Origin: Phalacrocorax aristotelis | Taxonomy: Eukaryota > Chordata > Aves > Suliformes > Phalacrocoracidae | Assembly (NCBI RefSeq): GCF_949628215.1 | Contig: NC_134282.1 | Location: forward strand, 16,720,723-16,784,722 | Reading direction: 5' to 3' | DNA length: 64,000 nucleotides | Shown here: piece after piece, positions 39,201 to 49,882 of the stretch | How positions within the stretch are numbered: position 1 is the stretch's first letter | How the letters are laid out: each line of letters begins with the position of its first letter | Position numbers and translations under genes: made by a program | Notes under the pieces: model-generated | Databases searched by the model: none | The model's input: the letters and a program-made list of their open reading frames with translations, nothing else | What the model was told of the DNA's origin: nothing

Positions 39201-41225
39201 AGCTGCAGCCAAGGACCTTCTGAGATACTTTTTAGGACTTCATCTCCACCCAGCCGGCTGCTAATCCCTTGGAAATGCCCTACACCCTGCTTGTAAATGC
39301 TCTGCTGACCTTTGCTTCAGGGCGCCCGCCAGCCTCTTCAGCAGCTGCTGCTCCGAGTGACCCTCATGGCTTATAACAACGGAGGCTGTTTAAAGAAATA
39401 AGTATCCAGTCCAGCCAGTTGCAAAGCCAGCTTCACAGCAATCTTTTCTGACAAATGATACAGTCAGAATCTTCTTAAACAGAAACATACCCTGGCACAA
39501 AGATTACAGCTTTCACATATCTTTTTTGTGATTAAAATCCCACTTCTCATAAGAAACGTCCCTCCTCCTTCTGTAAAGGATCCAGCTCACTTGAGCCATC
39601 CACTTGTCAAACTATGATGGATTAATACGGCAAGAGCTTGCTGAAGCTTTTAGCTCTCCTGTTCTGGGCATATGCTTCAAAAAGCACCCTTGGCCTGGCA
39701 CACTGAGCAAATTTCACTCCTAGCCCTGAAGGCTTGGCCAGGGGGATGCTTGTGAGACCAGATCACTGTTCTCTGCAGAAATTACAGGGGTCAAAGAAGT
39801 AACCGCACTCTAATTTCTAACAGCTGAGATCTTTGATGTAAGGATACAAAAGCAGCACTGTCTGTGGATTACTTATTTTTCACTAGAAGCTGTATTACAG
39901 AAACTAGAAAATTTAGGAAAACAGAGTCCTTGCTACCGTATTCAGAGATCTTCTCTTGGCTAACCACCTAAATCTTTTTTTGGACAAGTCCCAAAGTTAA
40001 TGCAATCTAAGAGAGATGGAGTGAATGCACACTAGGGTCTATTTTTAGTGATTACAGTAAGGCTGAGATCTGCTCCCCCCCAGTCCATCCTCAGCCAAAA
40101 AAGGCCCTGGAGAAACTGCTGAAGCTGTAGTGAACAGCCTGTGCCAGTGACACCCTCTCTGCTGGGACACTCGCCTTTGGTGCCTGACCTAGCAAATGGT
40201 GTCCCCATGCGAGGTCTCAGGGAGGAGAGTCAGGAGAACTGGTTCTTCTGTCATGAGTGATTTCAAGCTGTTTGCTTCCCTGCCTGGGTGCACAGCACCT
40301 TGTGTGTTGGGAATCTGTTCCCTCCAAAGACGACTTCTCCTCCCCTTGGCGAAACAGCCATTAATCACAGCAACATCAGCTTTCACAGAGCACTACACCA
40401 CAGGGAACATAGAGGCAATTTCCCTTCCCATTCTTCAGCAGTGTTTCTCTTCTGCAATTTCTCTAATTATAGGGAGCACTTCAATGAGACAGGATATTTG
40501 CTCCTCTCCACTTCATTACTTCATTATCACCATCTGGATTTGCTGCTCTTGCCATATGTTCCCCAGCTGATGTTACAGTCACCCTCTGCAGTGCTGCCAC
40601 CAGCTGGCGCGCAGCTGGCATCCCTGGCACTTGGCATGCCTTAGAAGGGAAGGAGAGGTTGGCACAGGGGAGATCAAGGCAGATTCTGATCTCACAGGTT
40701 TCAGTGTTGATCTTGAGCAAACAGTAGTCACTCTGCATCCTTACACCACTGCTCCACCATATTGTACAGTTTCAATACCCAACTTTTCTATAATTTATAC
40801 CTCTGTGAAGCCAGAGTAAATATGATGCTGCAGAGGAATTCATCCAGCTTAATTCAGCTTTAATGAAGCCTAAAAATTGGCCATGGGGGAAGAGAAGGAA
40901 AGAGAAAAGGGAATGAGGGAACATGTCATTGCTTGGATTGGCAGAATTGTTCCCCAACTGAATGTTTTCCGCTGGCCTGCAGCAGCTTTGCAAATGATGG
41001 GGCTATTCAGCCACCTATTCCAGTCTCCTTCCTCTGCTCACCCCTTCCAGCTCTCCCAGACATTCCTCCAGCAGGAAGGGCTCTGCGTAGTACCTGTGCA
41101 GTGTCCAGCTTTCCCCAGTTATTGATACAGGTGCAAAGGATGGTGTGAGAGGAGGAATGATGGTGCAATCTCCTGCATGCCGTGTCTGGCCACAGACCCT
41201 CAATCTCCTGATTCCTTTTGGCTGG
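33241..41225. other. Intergenic, no gene seen
   Basis: About 8 kb in which I recognise no exon, RNA gene, transposon or long repeat. Short open frames exist on both strands but none carries a known motif or splice context. Confidence 0.55.
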
Positions 41226-41803
41226 TGTTCTGGTTTCAGCTGGGATAGAGTCAATTTTCTTCCTAGTAGCTGGTATAGTGCTGTGTTTTGGATTTAGCAT
41301 GAGAATAATGTTGATAGCACACTGCTGTTTTAGTTGTTGCTAAGTAGCGCTTACACTGGTCAGTGACTTTTTCAGCTTCCCATGCTCTGCCGGGTGCACA
41401 AGAAGCTGGGAGGAAGCACAGCCAGGACAGCTGACCCAAACTGGCCAAAGGGACATTCCATACCATATGGCATCATGTGTGGGCATCAGTTGTGGGGTGG
41501 TGAATGGTTGTATCACTTGTTTTTCCTGGGTTTTGTTCCTTTCTCTCTTTTTATGTTGTTTTCCTTTTCACCACCACCACCACCACCACTACGACTACTA
41601 CTACTTATTATATAATAATATTATATTATTATAATAATTATTATTAGTAGTATTAGTATTATCAAATTATTAATCTGTTATTATTTCTACCCACGAGTTT
41701 CTTACTTTTGCCTTTCTGACTCTCCCCCCATCCCACCGAGGCAGGGGAGGGTGAGCAAGTGGCTGTGTTGTGCCTAGTTGCCAACTGGGGTTAAACCCTG
41801 ACA
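41226..41803 (+). mobile_element. Solo LTR of an endogenous retrovirus (avian ERVL-like)
   Basis: This begins tgttctggtttcagctggg and ends gggttaaaccctgaca, so it has the TG...CA ends of an LTR. Its length of 578 bp fits, and no gag, pol or env sequence adjoins it, so it is a solo LTR left by recombination. The flanks are gctgg (41221-41225) and gccgg (41804-41808), a likely 5-bp target-site duplication with one mismatch. From memory it resembles a family common in birds (TguLTR5-type); the family name is less certain than the LTR call. No TATA motif is apparent where the core promoter would be expected, which suggests an internal deletion. The middle contains an expanded CCA/TTA-type microsatellite. 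Confidence 0.82.
41569..41690. repeat. Trinucleotide microsatellite inside the LTR: (CAC)n, (CTA)n, (TTA)n
   Basis: About seven CAC units grade into cta/cga units and then into AT-only sequence (attatataataatattatat and similar), with later tag/tta units. The AT part is nearly self-complementary and could extrude as a cruciform. It lies at the place where related LTRs carry a short ATT repeat, so it probably grew from that. Confidence 0.85.
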
Positions 41804-44800
41804 GCCGGGCTTCTTGGTTGGGGCTGATCAAGTGTTGGGAAGTTTCTTGTGGGCTGGGAGCCAGGACGTACCCCCGCTGCTATGTGTTACCAACCTGGTA
41901 CTAAGGAACGCAGAGTAACTGCTATGGACCTGCCCCCAGTTGAATCCAGGCTTGGTCTGTTGCACACACACAGTCCAACTCTGAAATCCTGGGTTTTCCT
42001 CTCATTTGCCCTAGGGTTGCACAGTTGGCTTCAGTACTCCACCTCCAGAATTACATCTGTGAGGAGAGACCAGGACCCCCACAGGTCTGCATGTTACATG
42101 AAATGTTAAGAATCCAAGCTCTGCTTCCTTTCCCAGGGGTAATTTCCCTTAAGACAGGATTTTGCTGAGATGTGCTGGGTTGGTTATTCCCTTCCCACAT
42201 TCTGGGTGGGAAGCAGTGTGCCAGCAACCTGTCTGCCTAGCAGCTGTACTGAAGTGAGTTTTATGTGGATAGCATTAGCAGAGCATTTTGGAATTCTCTA
42301 GGATGAAAACTGCTGCCATATAAACCTAGCACCTTGCAGTAAAAATGATTCTGCCAAATGCACTTTGGAGTATATTTAGTTTTAACTACCTCTGGGCCTC
42401 TATCTTTGCATGTATAGATCTGCCCCAACATCACTTTGTCCTCATGAAGATTTTTGATTTTTAACCAGGGCAGGTCTTTGAGGAGATCAGGGGGCAGGCA
42501 CAGAGCTACACTGACTTATACTTAACTGCACACCATTTCTTCCAGTTTCCCTTGGGTTGCAGATGACTGGGCTGTGGATGTTTATTTATACCTTTTGGTC
42601 AGATTAGTCAGAACTGCATTAATGTACAAGAAAGATGGACCGTGAAAGGGGAGCCACAGGGAACCCGTTATCTGTGAAAGAAGTGAGTTCAATATTTTTT
42701 ATAGTCTCTCAGCCCCCCCCACCTTTTCATTGAATCATAAAAATTAAAATTGTGAAAGACTGGCAACACAAGAGCCTCTCCCTCTGCCTCTGCCATGCCG
42801 CCAGCAGTGAGAGCTGCCAGTCCCGCCAAAGGCTGCTCCTGGTTATCACTGCTGGTGCTTAGCTGTGCCTCTTCCAGGGACCTCCTCCCTGCAGTGCGTG
42901 TCCTACCACTACAGAATTTGTTTTTAATTTCCTCAGTGGACTTTCCCCTTCTCTGATTTCATGAGCAGGACATTGGGTTTCCCCCTGCCACAACTCTCCT
43001 TTCTGTCCCGTCGGGTTGCCCTCCTAGAGGGCCTCTTCCCTCTGCCTGACATTTCCTTCTTTCTTCCTGCAGTAAGTTGGGGTCTGGCTCACGTGGAGAG
43101 CTCTGTGGGGAAAGGAAATATTTACTCTTGGAGACCCAGTCTCTCACTGCTGGGCAACTCAGGGAGAAAGGTCTGTGGATAAAACCTTGCTGTTTGCAGG
43201 TTATGTTTTGACAGCATCTACCTGAGCTGGCTCAGCAGCCCCGTGGCTTTCACATAATATTATTTTTAAATGTTTTCTAAGTGCTGAATAATATTTTGAG
43301 ACCTGACAAGAGCTTATAAAGGGAATGACAAAACTAATAAATGCACCAAGTTGCTCAGATTATGAGTTAATATGTAGGAAAAATAATCATGAGGTCGTGC
43401 AGAGGAAAATATAGCCACACTGGATTTGGGGGTAGTTAGTTTGATTTTAATGGGGGTTCATTTGGCATTTCCACTAAAAGATACAATCTGCTTCAGACAG
43501 CTCATGAGGGATCCTTGAATATTTTCCCAAACTGTGATCCTCCCATGTTGCTCAACAGCAGCTCAGTCACAGAATCACCTCACACTTTCATCACGAACAG
43601 CCCTGTTGCAGGCAGCAGAGCTGCCAGCACAAGGAAACCTGGGAGTCAAATCCACCAGATGTTTCCCCCAAAGGTTTTCATGGTCATAGTTTTCATGGGG
43701 AGCTCTTCCCTGGAGAGGTGGTGGGTTGACAAACATCCACACCAGCCACACAGGAGCCTGGGCCACTCTATCCACATGCTCTCACCTCCACCAACTACCT
43801 CATTTTGGGCAGAAATGGAGGTTAGCTATGTGTGGCCTGTCTCTTCCATCTGCTGTCTTTCTTCTCCCTTCATGCACCACCACAGGATACTGTAGTCATG
43901 TTGGAGAGAAGCGTCACATGTGGCTCTGCCCCTCCTAGATGAATTTCATGTCCTTCAAGCCTTACTCAGACAGGGCACTTCATCTAGCCTGTCCCACCCC
44001 CATCCCTTCACCGTGTGTGGGACCTCCCAGAGCTACAGCCAGACTCCGGCTGTGCGTGTACACGCTCTACACTTGACCCATCATTTTGGCAATGTCACAG
44101 ACTTTGGTCCAATTACAGTAGTCATGAATTGGACCCTGTTCACCCTCTGAAACTGAAACTGCCACAGCTTACAGCTAAAGTTCAGACTGTTGTACAATGA
44201 AACCATTCACACGTCTCATTAACTCTAGACTTTGCATTGAAAATAAGTGTGTCATATGAGTCTACGATTAAATTTTCTCAGTTTATATAATTTATAGGTA
44301 CCTTCCTGTTTATAACAGCAACTCTCTTTAAATATGTAAAACTTTTTGTGCTGTCAGTGTAGGAAAAGTTTTATGTAGAGCACAATATAATAGTTCCTTA
44401 GTGTTATTAATTGTTGTAATCTTAAATAATATAGGCCATGGAGGTATTTTAAACCCAAGCTCAAAGATACAGGCATGTGGCCAACCCTTCCAAGACACCA
44501 GTGCGCCTGTAGTTTTGTATTTTGTACTTTTTGAACTTTATTTTTATTAGGTTTTAATTTATAACAGCAGTAAAGTGCAGTCCAAGTTTCCAAGTAAGCA
44601 AAGTGTACAGGCACTTAAATTTAATAAGGTTATACTGTTGCCTACACATGGGAAGACACAAGAATCTTCTGCTTATGTGATTTATATGATTGTATTTCTC
44701 TGCTGAGTGTCAACAGCGAGCCTTGTGTTCTACTTGTCTGTGCTCTTGTATTAAGGTTTTATAACAGATCCATCACAGGGGTTTCTGTGTATCACAAAGC

Positions 44801-47800
44801 GCCTGCAAACTAAAGCACATGTTCAAAGCCTTGAGAGGCACAACGCAGGGGTCATGGCAGAGATGGCTTTGGGGAGTTAGTTTTGGTTTATACCGCAGAA
44901 GAGAAGCAATGGCCAATTCTAGAGCATAAAACCTTGCCCAAAACAGGCAGAGATATAATAAGTCCCAAGAAACGAAGCAAAGAGACAGGCCAGACCAGGA
45001 CAAAGAAAAGAATAAGCTGTCAAGGCTGTCATTAATAATGGAGTGTAGCAGAGAGAGATGTAGGCAAGCACATGTCTTCTGCCTGGGCCAAGTCAACTTC
45101 ACTGGATGCTGCAAAGGAGGTTATGAGATGACCTTGACAGCGTGTGTGAGGAAGGTTATGCAATTGGGTGATGCACTTAGGGCAACATTGTAAGCAAAGC
45201 TTTGCTGACAATCATTTTGCAGTCCATCTGCAGAGGTGATGTCTCTGCAGATGTCAAGAGGAAGTAATAAAAAAAGAGGCTGCCATCAGCAAGATATGAG
45301 ATGGACATGCCTTGGAGAAATGTCAGGATAGAGGCCTGCTAGGACAGAGGACATCCCAGATTCTTGCGATTGTAGGGTATGGAAGAAGAACATACAGCAT
45401 TTGATCATAGGTCAGATGTCTGATGGGAGAAAACAATACAGTCAGCTGCTCCTAGGTCCTGAACCTACAGAAATATTGCTAGAAGGAGGTAAAAGTGAAA
45501 AGGTTTAGGACGAAAAATTAAAGACCCCCTGTTCACCAGTGCTGACCTCAAGTTGTCAGCGACCCATCCGGAGCAATGTGTCAGAGGCAGGCTCAAATGT
45601 ACAGTGGAACAGCTGTGGGGAAGCAGATTTGTAAGTCAGCAACAAAGAAACAACAGGTACAACCTGGAGGGGATGGGGTAGCATCCCCAGCATGCACGTT
45701 GTATTCTCTCCATCCCTATCCTGCTCTGTTGCAATGTGCTACATCTTGCTATAACGAGAATAATAATTTACAGAGAAAATTCCTCCTTGGTCATTCATCC
45801 TTTCATCCCTCCCATTTTATGTGACACTGATGATGGATTTTTCCTAGAAGGAGAGTCCCAAAATGCGACAAAGAGTTATTATTGCAGCACATCTATTTAT
45901 TTGGTATTAATCTCCTGTCATCCACTGACATTCACAATCACTCCCACCCCTCCTTGAATAAAAAACATGATGGGTAGATGGAGGCATTCTATAGAATTCA
46001 GGTCTGGATTCACATCTAAATCATGAAGTACTTCAGTCATGGTTTTGATATATTCAGTAAACTTGCAGTTTTGTACATGAGGAAGGAGCAAGGCCCTTCA
46101 GTGTGGCTATGTTGTACTTTTCCATCTGATTCAAAGCTCCCTCTCTCACTAAGGTACAAGGCTGAAGAGGTCACCTGTGTTTGATTTGGGAATTATAGAG
46201 TTTGTCCACGAATTAAATATGAAGGCAAGCCTACAAATGAAACAAAGAGGACTTGAAACTTAGGTCTGCTTGTAAAGTGCATGTTGAAAAGCCATTTTGA
46301 AAGGCATTCTAAAATTCGCTCTTATCTTGTTGCCAAATTATCAGTGGTTTGACCCACATATCAGAGTTTTCCTCAAGAAAAAAAAAAGCTTCAGATGGAT
46401 CTATTTACGTAGGAAAAGGTCTTTCAAAACAACTGCACAGGGGCCAGGATCAACATCCAAACACGGGCTGAGTTGTTACATTTTTAGAATTATTCCTTTC
46501 ATTGGAGGCATGAGGGATATCTCAGGCATCCTGGGGCCTGATTCAGAGTTGTAACATCCTAAACTAACAATTATTCTCCTGGGTAAAATTCTGCCTTTAC
46601 GCATGCAAGGCTTATAACCCAGCTTCCTTCCAACTCTAGGAAGGCAAGCTCACCTTGCCTACCGTGCTGTTGGCTGTACCACCTGCATTGCTGAATTGTT
46701 ACAGTTCAGATCTTCTGCAAGAACAAGGCCCCCAATCAGAGGACCAGCAAACTTCTTTCCATTTGGTGGTTGCCTTTTCATTTAGGCAGTGAGCAGGGGC
46801 ATAGAAAGAAGGGTGGTTGATCAATCAATTGCACTGGAATGACCCAGAGACATCCTTGACTGAGATCCTTGTATGTGGTGACTCTCTTTGAACTCTTTGC
46901 CACAGTTAGGTAGCAATGAAGTGTCAGGGTGAGGGAAAGCACAGATTATTGTGAACAAAGAAAGCATGACCCTAAGCAGGAGAACTGCAAAGAGGGGGTG
47001 GTGGCAGCCTGGTCCCGGAGTGAGTGGGTTCCTACAGAGAAACCCCTGGAGGAAGTGCAGCAGAATTGGGCTGCAGGCTGTCAGAGCTAAGAACCTTTTC
47101 TTTACTGTTTCAAAAAGGATTTTTAATGAAAGAAACATCTGGATGAGAAAATGCAGCTGTCTGAAATAAAACATTTTGGTTTACTTCATTCTCTCTCCAG
47201 TCATTCATGTACTTTGCATTCTTTCCTACGCAGGGCCTCAATGTTATCACTGCACGCGCAGAGATGTCGCTGACTTGGAAACAATACAGAATTACATAGA
47301 GTACTTCTGCAACTAGGTCATCTGAGGTCCTTCCTTCGGAAAGTGCACCCAAGGAGTCGGGTGCTTTATCACTGTAATTTGTGGCAGAGGTGACTCCCAC
47401 TCTAAACTTGTGCAGTCATTAGTGGCATCTCTGTCATAGATCTAGGCAGCAAATCCTCAAGTGACCCTTGAGAAGGTTGAAGTAGCCCTCTCATAACATC
47501 ACCTCCGTTTCCCAGGAGTGATGATAACCCTTTCCTTGCAAAAGGATTTATCTGGACCTGAGAACTTGTATCACATGGGCAAGTGGTTACAGCTTGTACC
47601 TCTCCCACTGGAGATCTCCCTTCAGCATGTTTGGTTCCTCCATTGTGAGACCCTCCCCAGCGGGCAGCCTACCAGGGCAGAAGGATGGAGGGACACCTTT
47701 AAAACATTTTGTGCCAATTCACAAGAAAGCAACAAGGAAGACTGATATTAAATCTTTGCCAGATCGGAAAGCTCTTCACCAAGAACTCTAGTAATCTCCA

Positions 47801-48544
47801 GCCATGTGGGAGAAAAACTTCCCTTATGTGAAACTGTTGTAAACCAGACTCCATAATCTGATCACGTGCCCAAACGGAGGGCATTGAGCCCTGTTTCTGA
47901 TCCTGGACATAGCAGCAAAAACAAGGCACAATTTGATCAAAGCCACTAAAGCAGCAGTGGGGAAAGCCCAGCATGACCGTGAGGAACATCTGGCTTGATG
48001 CAATAACAAAATCTGGACCAAATGGGTTTCAAGCATCTCCCATTTGCAGCTATTTTGGTCTATGAAAAGATAGCTAACAGCTATAGAGTTATTCCTGAAA
48101 TGTCTGAAATAACTGAGGCTACAGTCCCTGGTGAGACACCCCACTGAACACAATGCTGTATGCACAGACTTTGGAGTACTTGAGTCAAGAGCAGCTTGCA
48201 GTAAAGCATCTAACAGGATCCAGAATTTGCCCATTCCCTCTCACTCAGGAACAGCTCATTTCAGCCAAATTAACTGTATTAGTATGAAAAACTTCTTGCT
48301 GACAGGTGTTCAACACTGAGATTATTTAAAATGCCAGCTAAGATTTTTTTCTATGTGTCACTAGGGTGCATTGCCAAACATCTCGTCACAAGAATGCCTT
48401 AAATTAGCGAAAAAAAAATGAGTAACATTTTTGGCAGGTCAGGGCTTTGCAGCATTGGAAGAGAGAAACCTTGGAGGAAGTGAGACAAACACACAGCTGG
48501 GAGCTGAAAAGGCTTCACCAGCCACTCACTGTGCCCATTCCAGC
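41804..48544. other. Intergenic, no gene seen
   Basis: Sequence between the LTR and the P3H2 CpG island. It includes an AT-rich block around 44200-44640 and a C-run near 42712. No exon, RNA gene or transposon is recognised. Confidence 0.55.
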
Positions 48545-48760
48545 CGATTTATTTGCAGAATTCCCAGCGGCGGGAGGCTGCCGGGGCAAGAGGGGCTAGG
48601 GGTGCAGAACCCAGCGAAAAACGGCTCCAAGCAACAGCCTCACAGCGGGGCAAAAAAAGCGTCCTGCGCAGAATGGCGCCAGCCGCGGGGATGTGGGGCA
48701 GCAGGGGGAGGAATGGGGCACGGAAGGGAGAAGAGGCAGGAGATGCTGCTGCTGCTGCCC

Positions 48761-48766
48761 TATAAA
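48761..48766 (+). promoter_or_regulatory. P3H2: TATA-like element TATAAA
   Basis: The TATAAA lies in ccctataaaccacccc, 558 bases before the start codon. A CRE-like site follows 27 bases later. Use as a real core promoter is inference; CpG-island genes often start at several places without TATA. Confidence 0.4.
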
Positions 48767-48792
48767 CCACCCCGGGGACAATTTAAATTTCA

Positions 48793-48800
48793 CGACGTCA
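48793..48800 (+). promoter_or_regulatory. P3H2: CRE-like site CGACGTCA
   Basis: One base away from the full CREB/ATF palindrome TGACGTCA. It sits between an AT palindrome (aatttaaattt) and the G-rich block, in a typical proximal-promoter position. Confidence 0.4.
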
Positions 48801-48857
48801 TCTAAAAACCCCTGCAGCCACGGGGCGAGCCGCGGAGCGGGGATACTCCTCCGCTGC

Positions 48858-48919
48858 GGGGGGGGGCCGGGGGCGCGGGCGGGGGCGGGGCGGGGCCGGG
48901 CCGGGCCGGCGGCGCGGGG
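48858..48919 (+). promoter_or_regulatory. P3H2: G-rich block: Sp1-type sites and G-quadruplex motif
   Basis: The + strand shows many runs of three or more G separated by one to three bases (for example gggcgggggcggggcgggg). This satisfies the G3+N1-7 quadruplex pattern several times over and contains overlapping GC boxes. Confidence 0.75.
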
Positions 48920-49030
48920 CCCTTTAAGAGGTGCCGGCGGCGCGGGAGGGCGGTCCAGGGCCGGGCGTGCGGGGAGTCGAGCTGCGGTCCCGCAACCGCC
49001 TAGCGCAGCGCAGGGCAGCAGCGGAGCCCC

Positions 49031-49312
49031 TCGGACCCCGCCGCGCCGCGATCCGTTGCGGGGTGCCTGGGCTCCCATCGCACGGACCCCCGCGTTCTGC
49101 CGCACCGCGTCCCGCTGCTCGGACCCCGGATCCCACTACACCGACACCCATTGTACGGTGCCCGGCTCCTGTTGCACGGACCCCACCGCTGCGGGACCCC
49201 ACCGCACAGTCTCCTATCGCAGCCCGCCTGCGGACCCCGTCGCACCGAGCCCCGCTACACGGTGCCCGGACCCCGCCGTTGCGGGGACCCCATCGCACGG
49301 ACCGCCGGTGCG
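49031..49312 (+). repeat. P3H2: Degenerate ~15-17-bp GC-rich minisatellite in the P3H2 leader
   Basis: A motif resembling cccatcgcacggacc recurs about 15 times with heavy variation: atcgcacggaccccc, gttgcacggacccc, ctacacggtgcccgg, gttgcggggacccc, atcgcacggaccgcc and others. Spacing drifts between about 11 and 20 bp. It ends a few bases before the start codon. Confidence 0.7.
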
Positions 49313-49318
49313 GCGGGC

Positions 49319-49780
49319 ATGGCAACCGGGAGCCGGCCCTGGGGGGCACTGCCGCTGCTGCCGCTGCTGCTGCTGCTGCCGGCGGGGTGCCGGGCGGGCG
49401 GCGGGTGCGCGGCGGAGGGCGGCCCGCTGCTGGAGCCCTTCGACGCGCTGTACGCCGGCGGCGTGGAGGCGTACTACGGCGGCGACTTCGCGGGCGCGGC
49501 GCGGTGCCTGGAGCGGGCGCTGCGGAGCCGGCGGGAGCTGCGGGACGCGCGGTTGCGGTGCCGCCGGCGCTGCCGCGGGCAGGTGCGGTTGGCGGCGCCG
49601 GGGCCGGGAGCCGGGGGCGACCTGCCCTTCTTCGGCTCGGTGCTGCGGCGTGCCGGCTGCCTGCGGCGCTGCGAGGAACCGCGCCTGGGGGCCGCCTCCC
49701 GCCACCGCGCCGCCGAGGAGGTGCGCGCCGACTTCCAGCGCAGGGTGCCCTACAGCTACCTGCAGCGCGCCTACATCCAG
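49319..49780 (+). CDS. P3H2: Prolyl 3-hydroxylase 2 (LEPREL1), coding exon 1
   Basis: P3H2 is an Fe(II)/2-oxoglutarate dioxygenase of the secretory pathway that 3-hydroxylates proline in collagen chains, notably basement-membrane collagen IV. Only exon 1 (154 codons) is in the window, ending at the donor gtacgc (49781). The ATG has G at -3 and +4, a strong context, and is the first ATG in its frame. Residues 1-26 form a signal peptide (hydrophobic LPLLPLLLLLPAG, then CRA). Next comes the N-terminal TPR-like block, FDALYAGGVEAYYGGDF at about 41-57, then CRRRC (81-85) and CLRRC (114-118), two of the CXXXC motifs typical of the leprecan family. The exon ends in DFQRRVPYSYLQRAYIQ, nearly identical to mammalian P3H2 at the same exon junction. 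The catalytic domain and KDEL-type tail lie downstream of the window. P3H1 and P3H3 are the alternatives; the synteny with CLDN1 favours P3H2. Confidence 0.94.
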
Positions 49781-49851
49781 GTACGCACCGCCCGCCCCCC
49801 CGGGCAGGGCTGACCCCCGCCCCGTCCTTCCTAACACCCCCCCGCCCCCTT

Positions 49852-49882
49852 CCCCCCCCCCCCCCAAAAAAAAAAAAAAAAA
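49852..49882 (+). repeat. C14-A17 homopolymer junction
   Basis: A run of 14 C (49852-49865) runs directly into 17 A (49866-49882), about 70 bases inside P3H2 intron 1, preceded by more C-rich sequence. The minus strand is therefore a T17-G14 tract. Confidence 0.95.

Larger units (their letters stand above)
48545..49830 (+). promoter_or_regulatory. P3H2: CpG-island promoter and leader of P3H2
   Basis: The base composition changes abruptly near 48545 to very GC- and CpG-rich sequence that ends soon after the first P3H2 exon. Within it are a TATAAA at 48761-48766, a CRE-like cGACGTCA at 48793-48800, a run of GGGCGGGG-type Sp1/KLF boxes at 48858-48919, and CTTTAAG at 48922. The transcription start is not visible from sequence; it should lie between the TATA-like elements and the ATG at 49319. 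There is no ATG between about 48761 and 49318, so a leader starting anywhere in that interval would have no upstream start codon. Confidence 0.85.

Noticed and set aside
43562..43590. Possible CR1 tail (cacagaatcacctcac)
   Set aside because: Only about ten bases match and there is no adjacent CR1 body on either side, so chance is the simpler reading.
49151..49318. Upstream in-frame extension of P3H2
   Set aside because: The frame stays open upstream but contains no ATG (49151 is TTG). The strong-context ATG at 49319 is followed at once by a signal peptide, which must be at the N-terminus.
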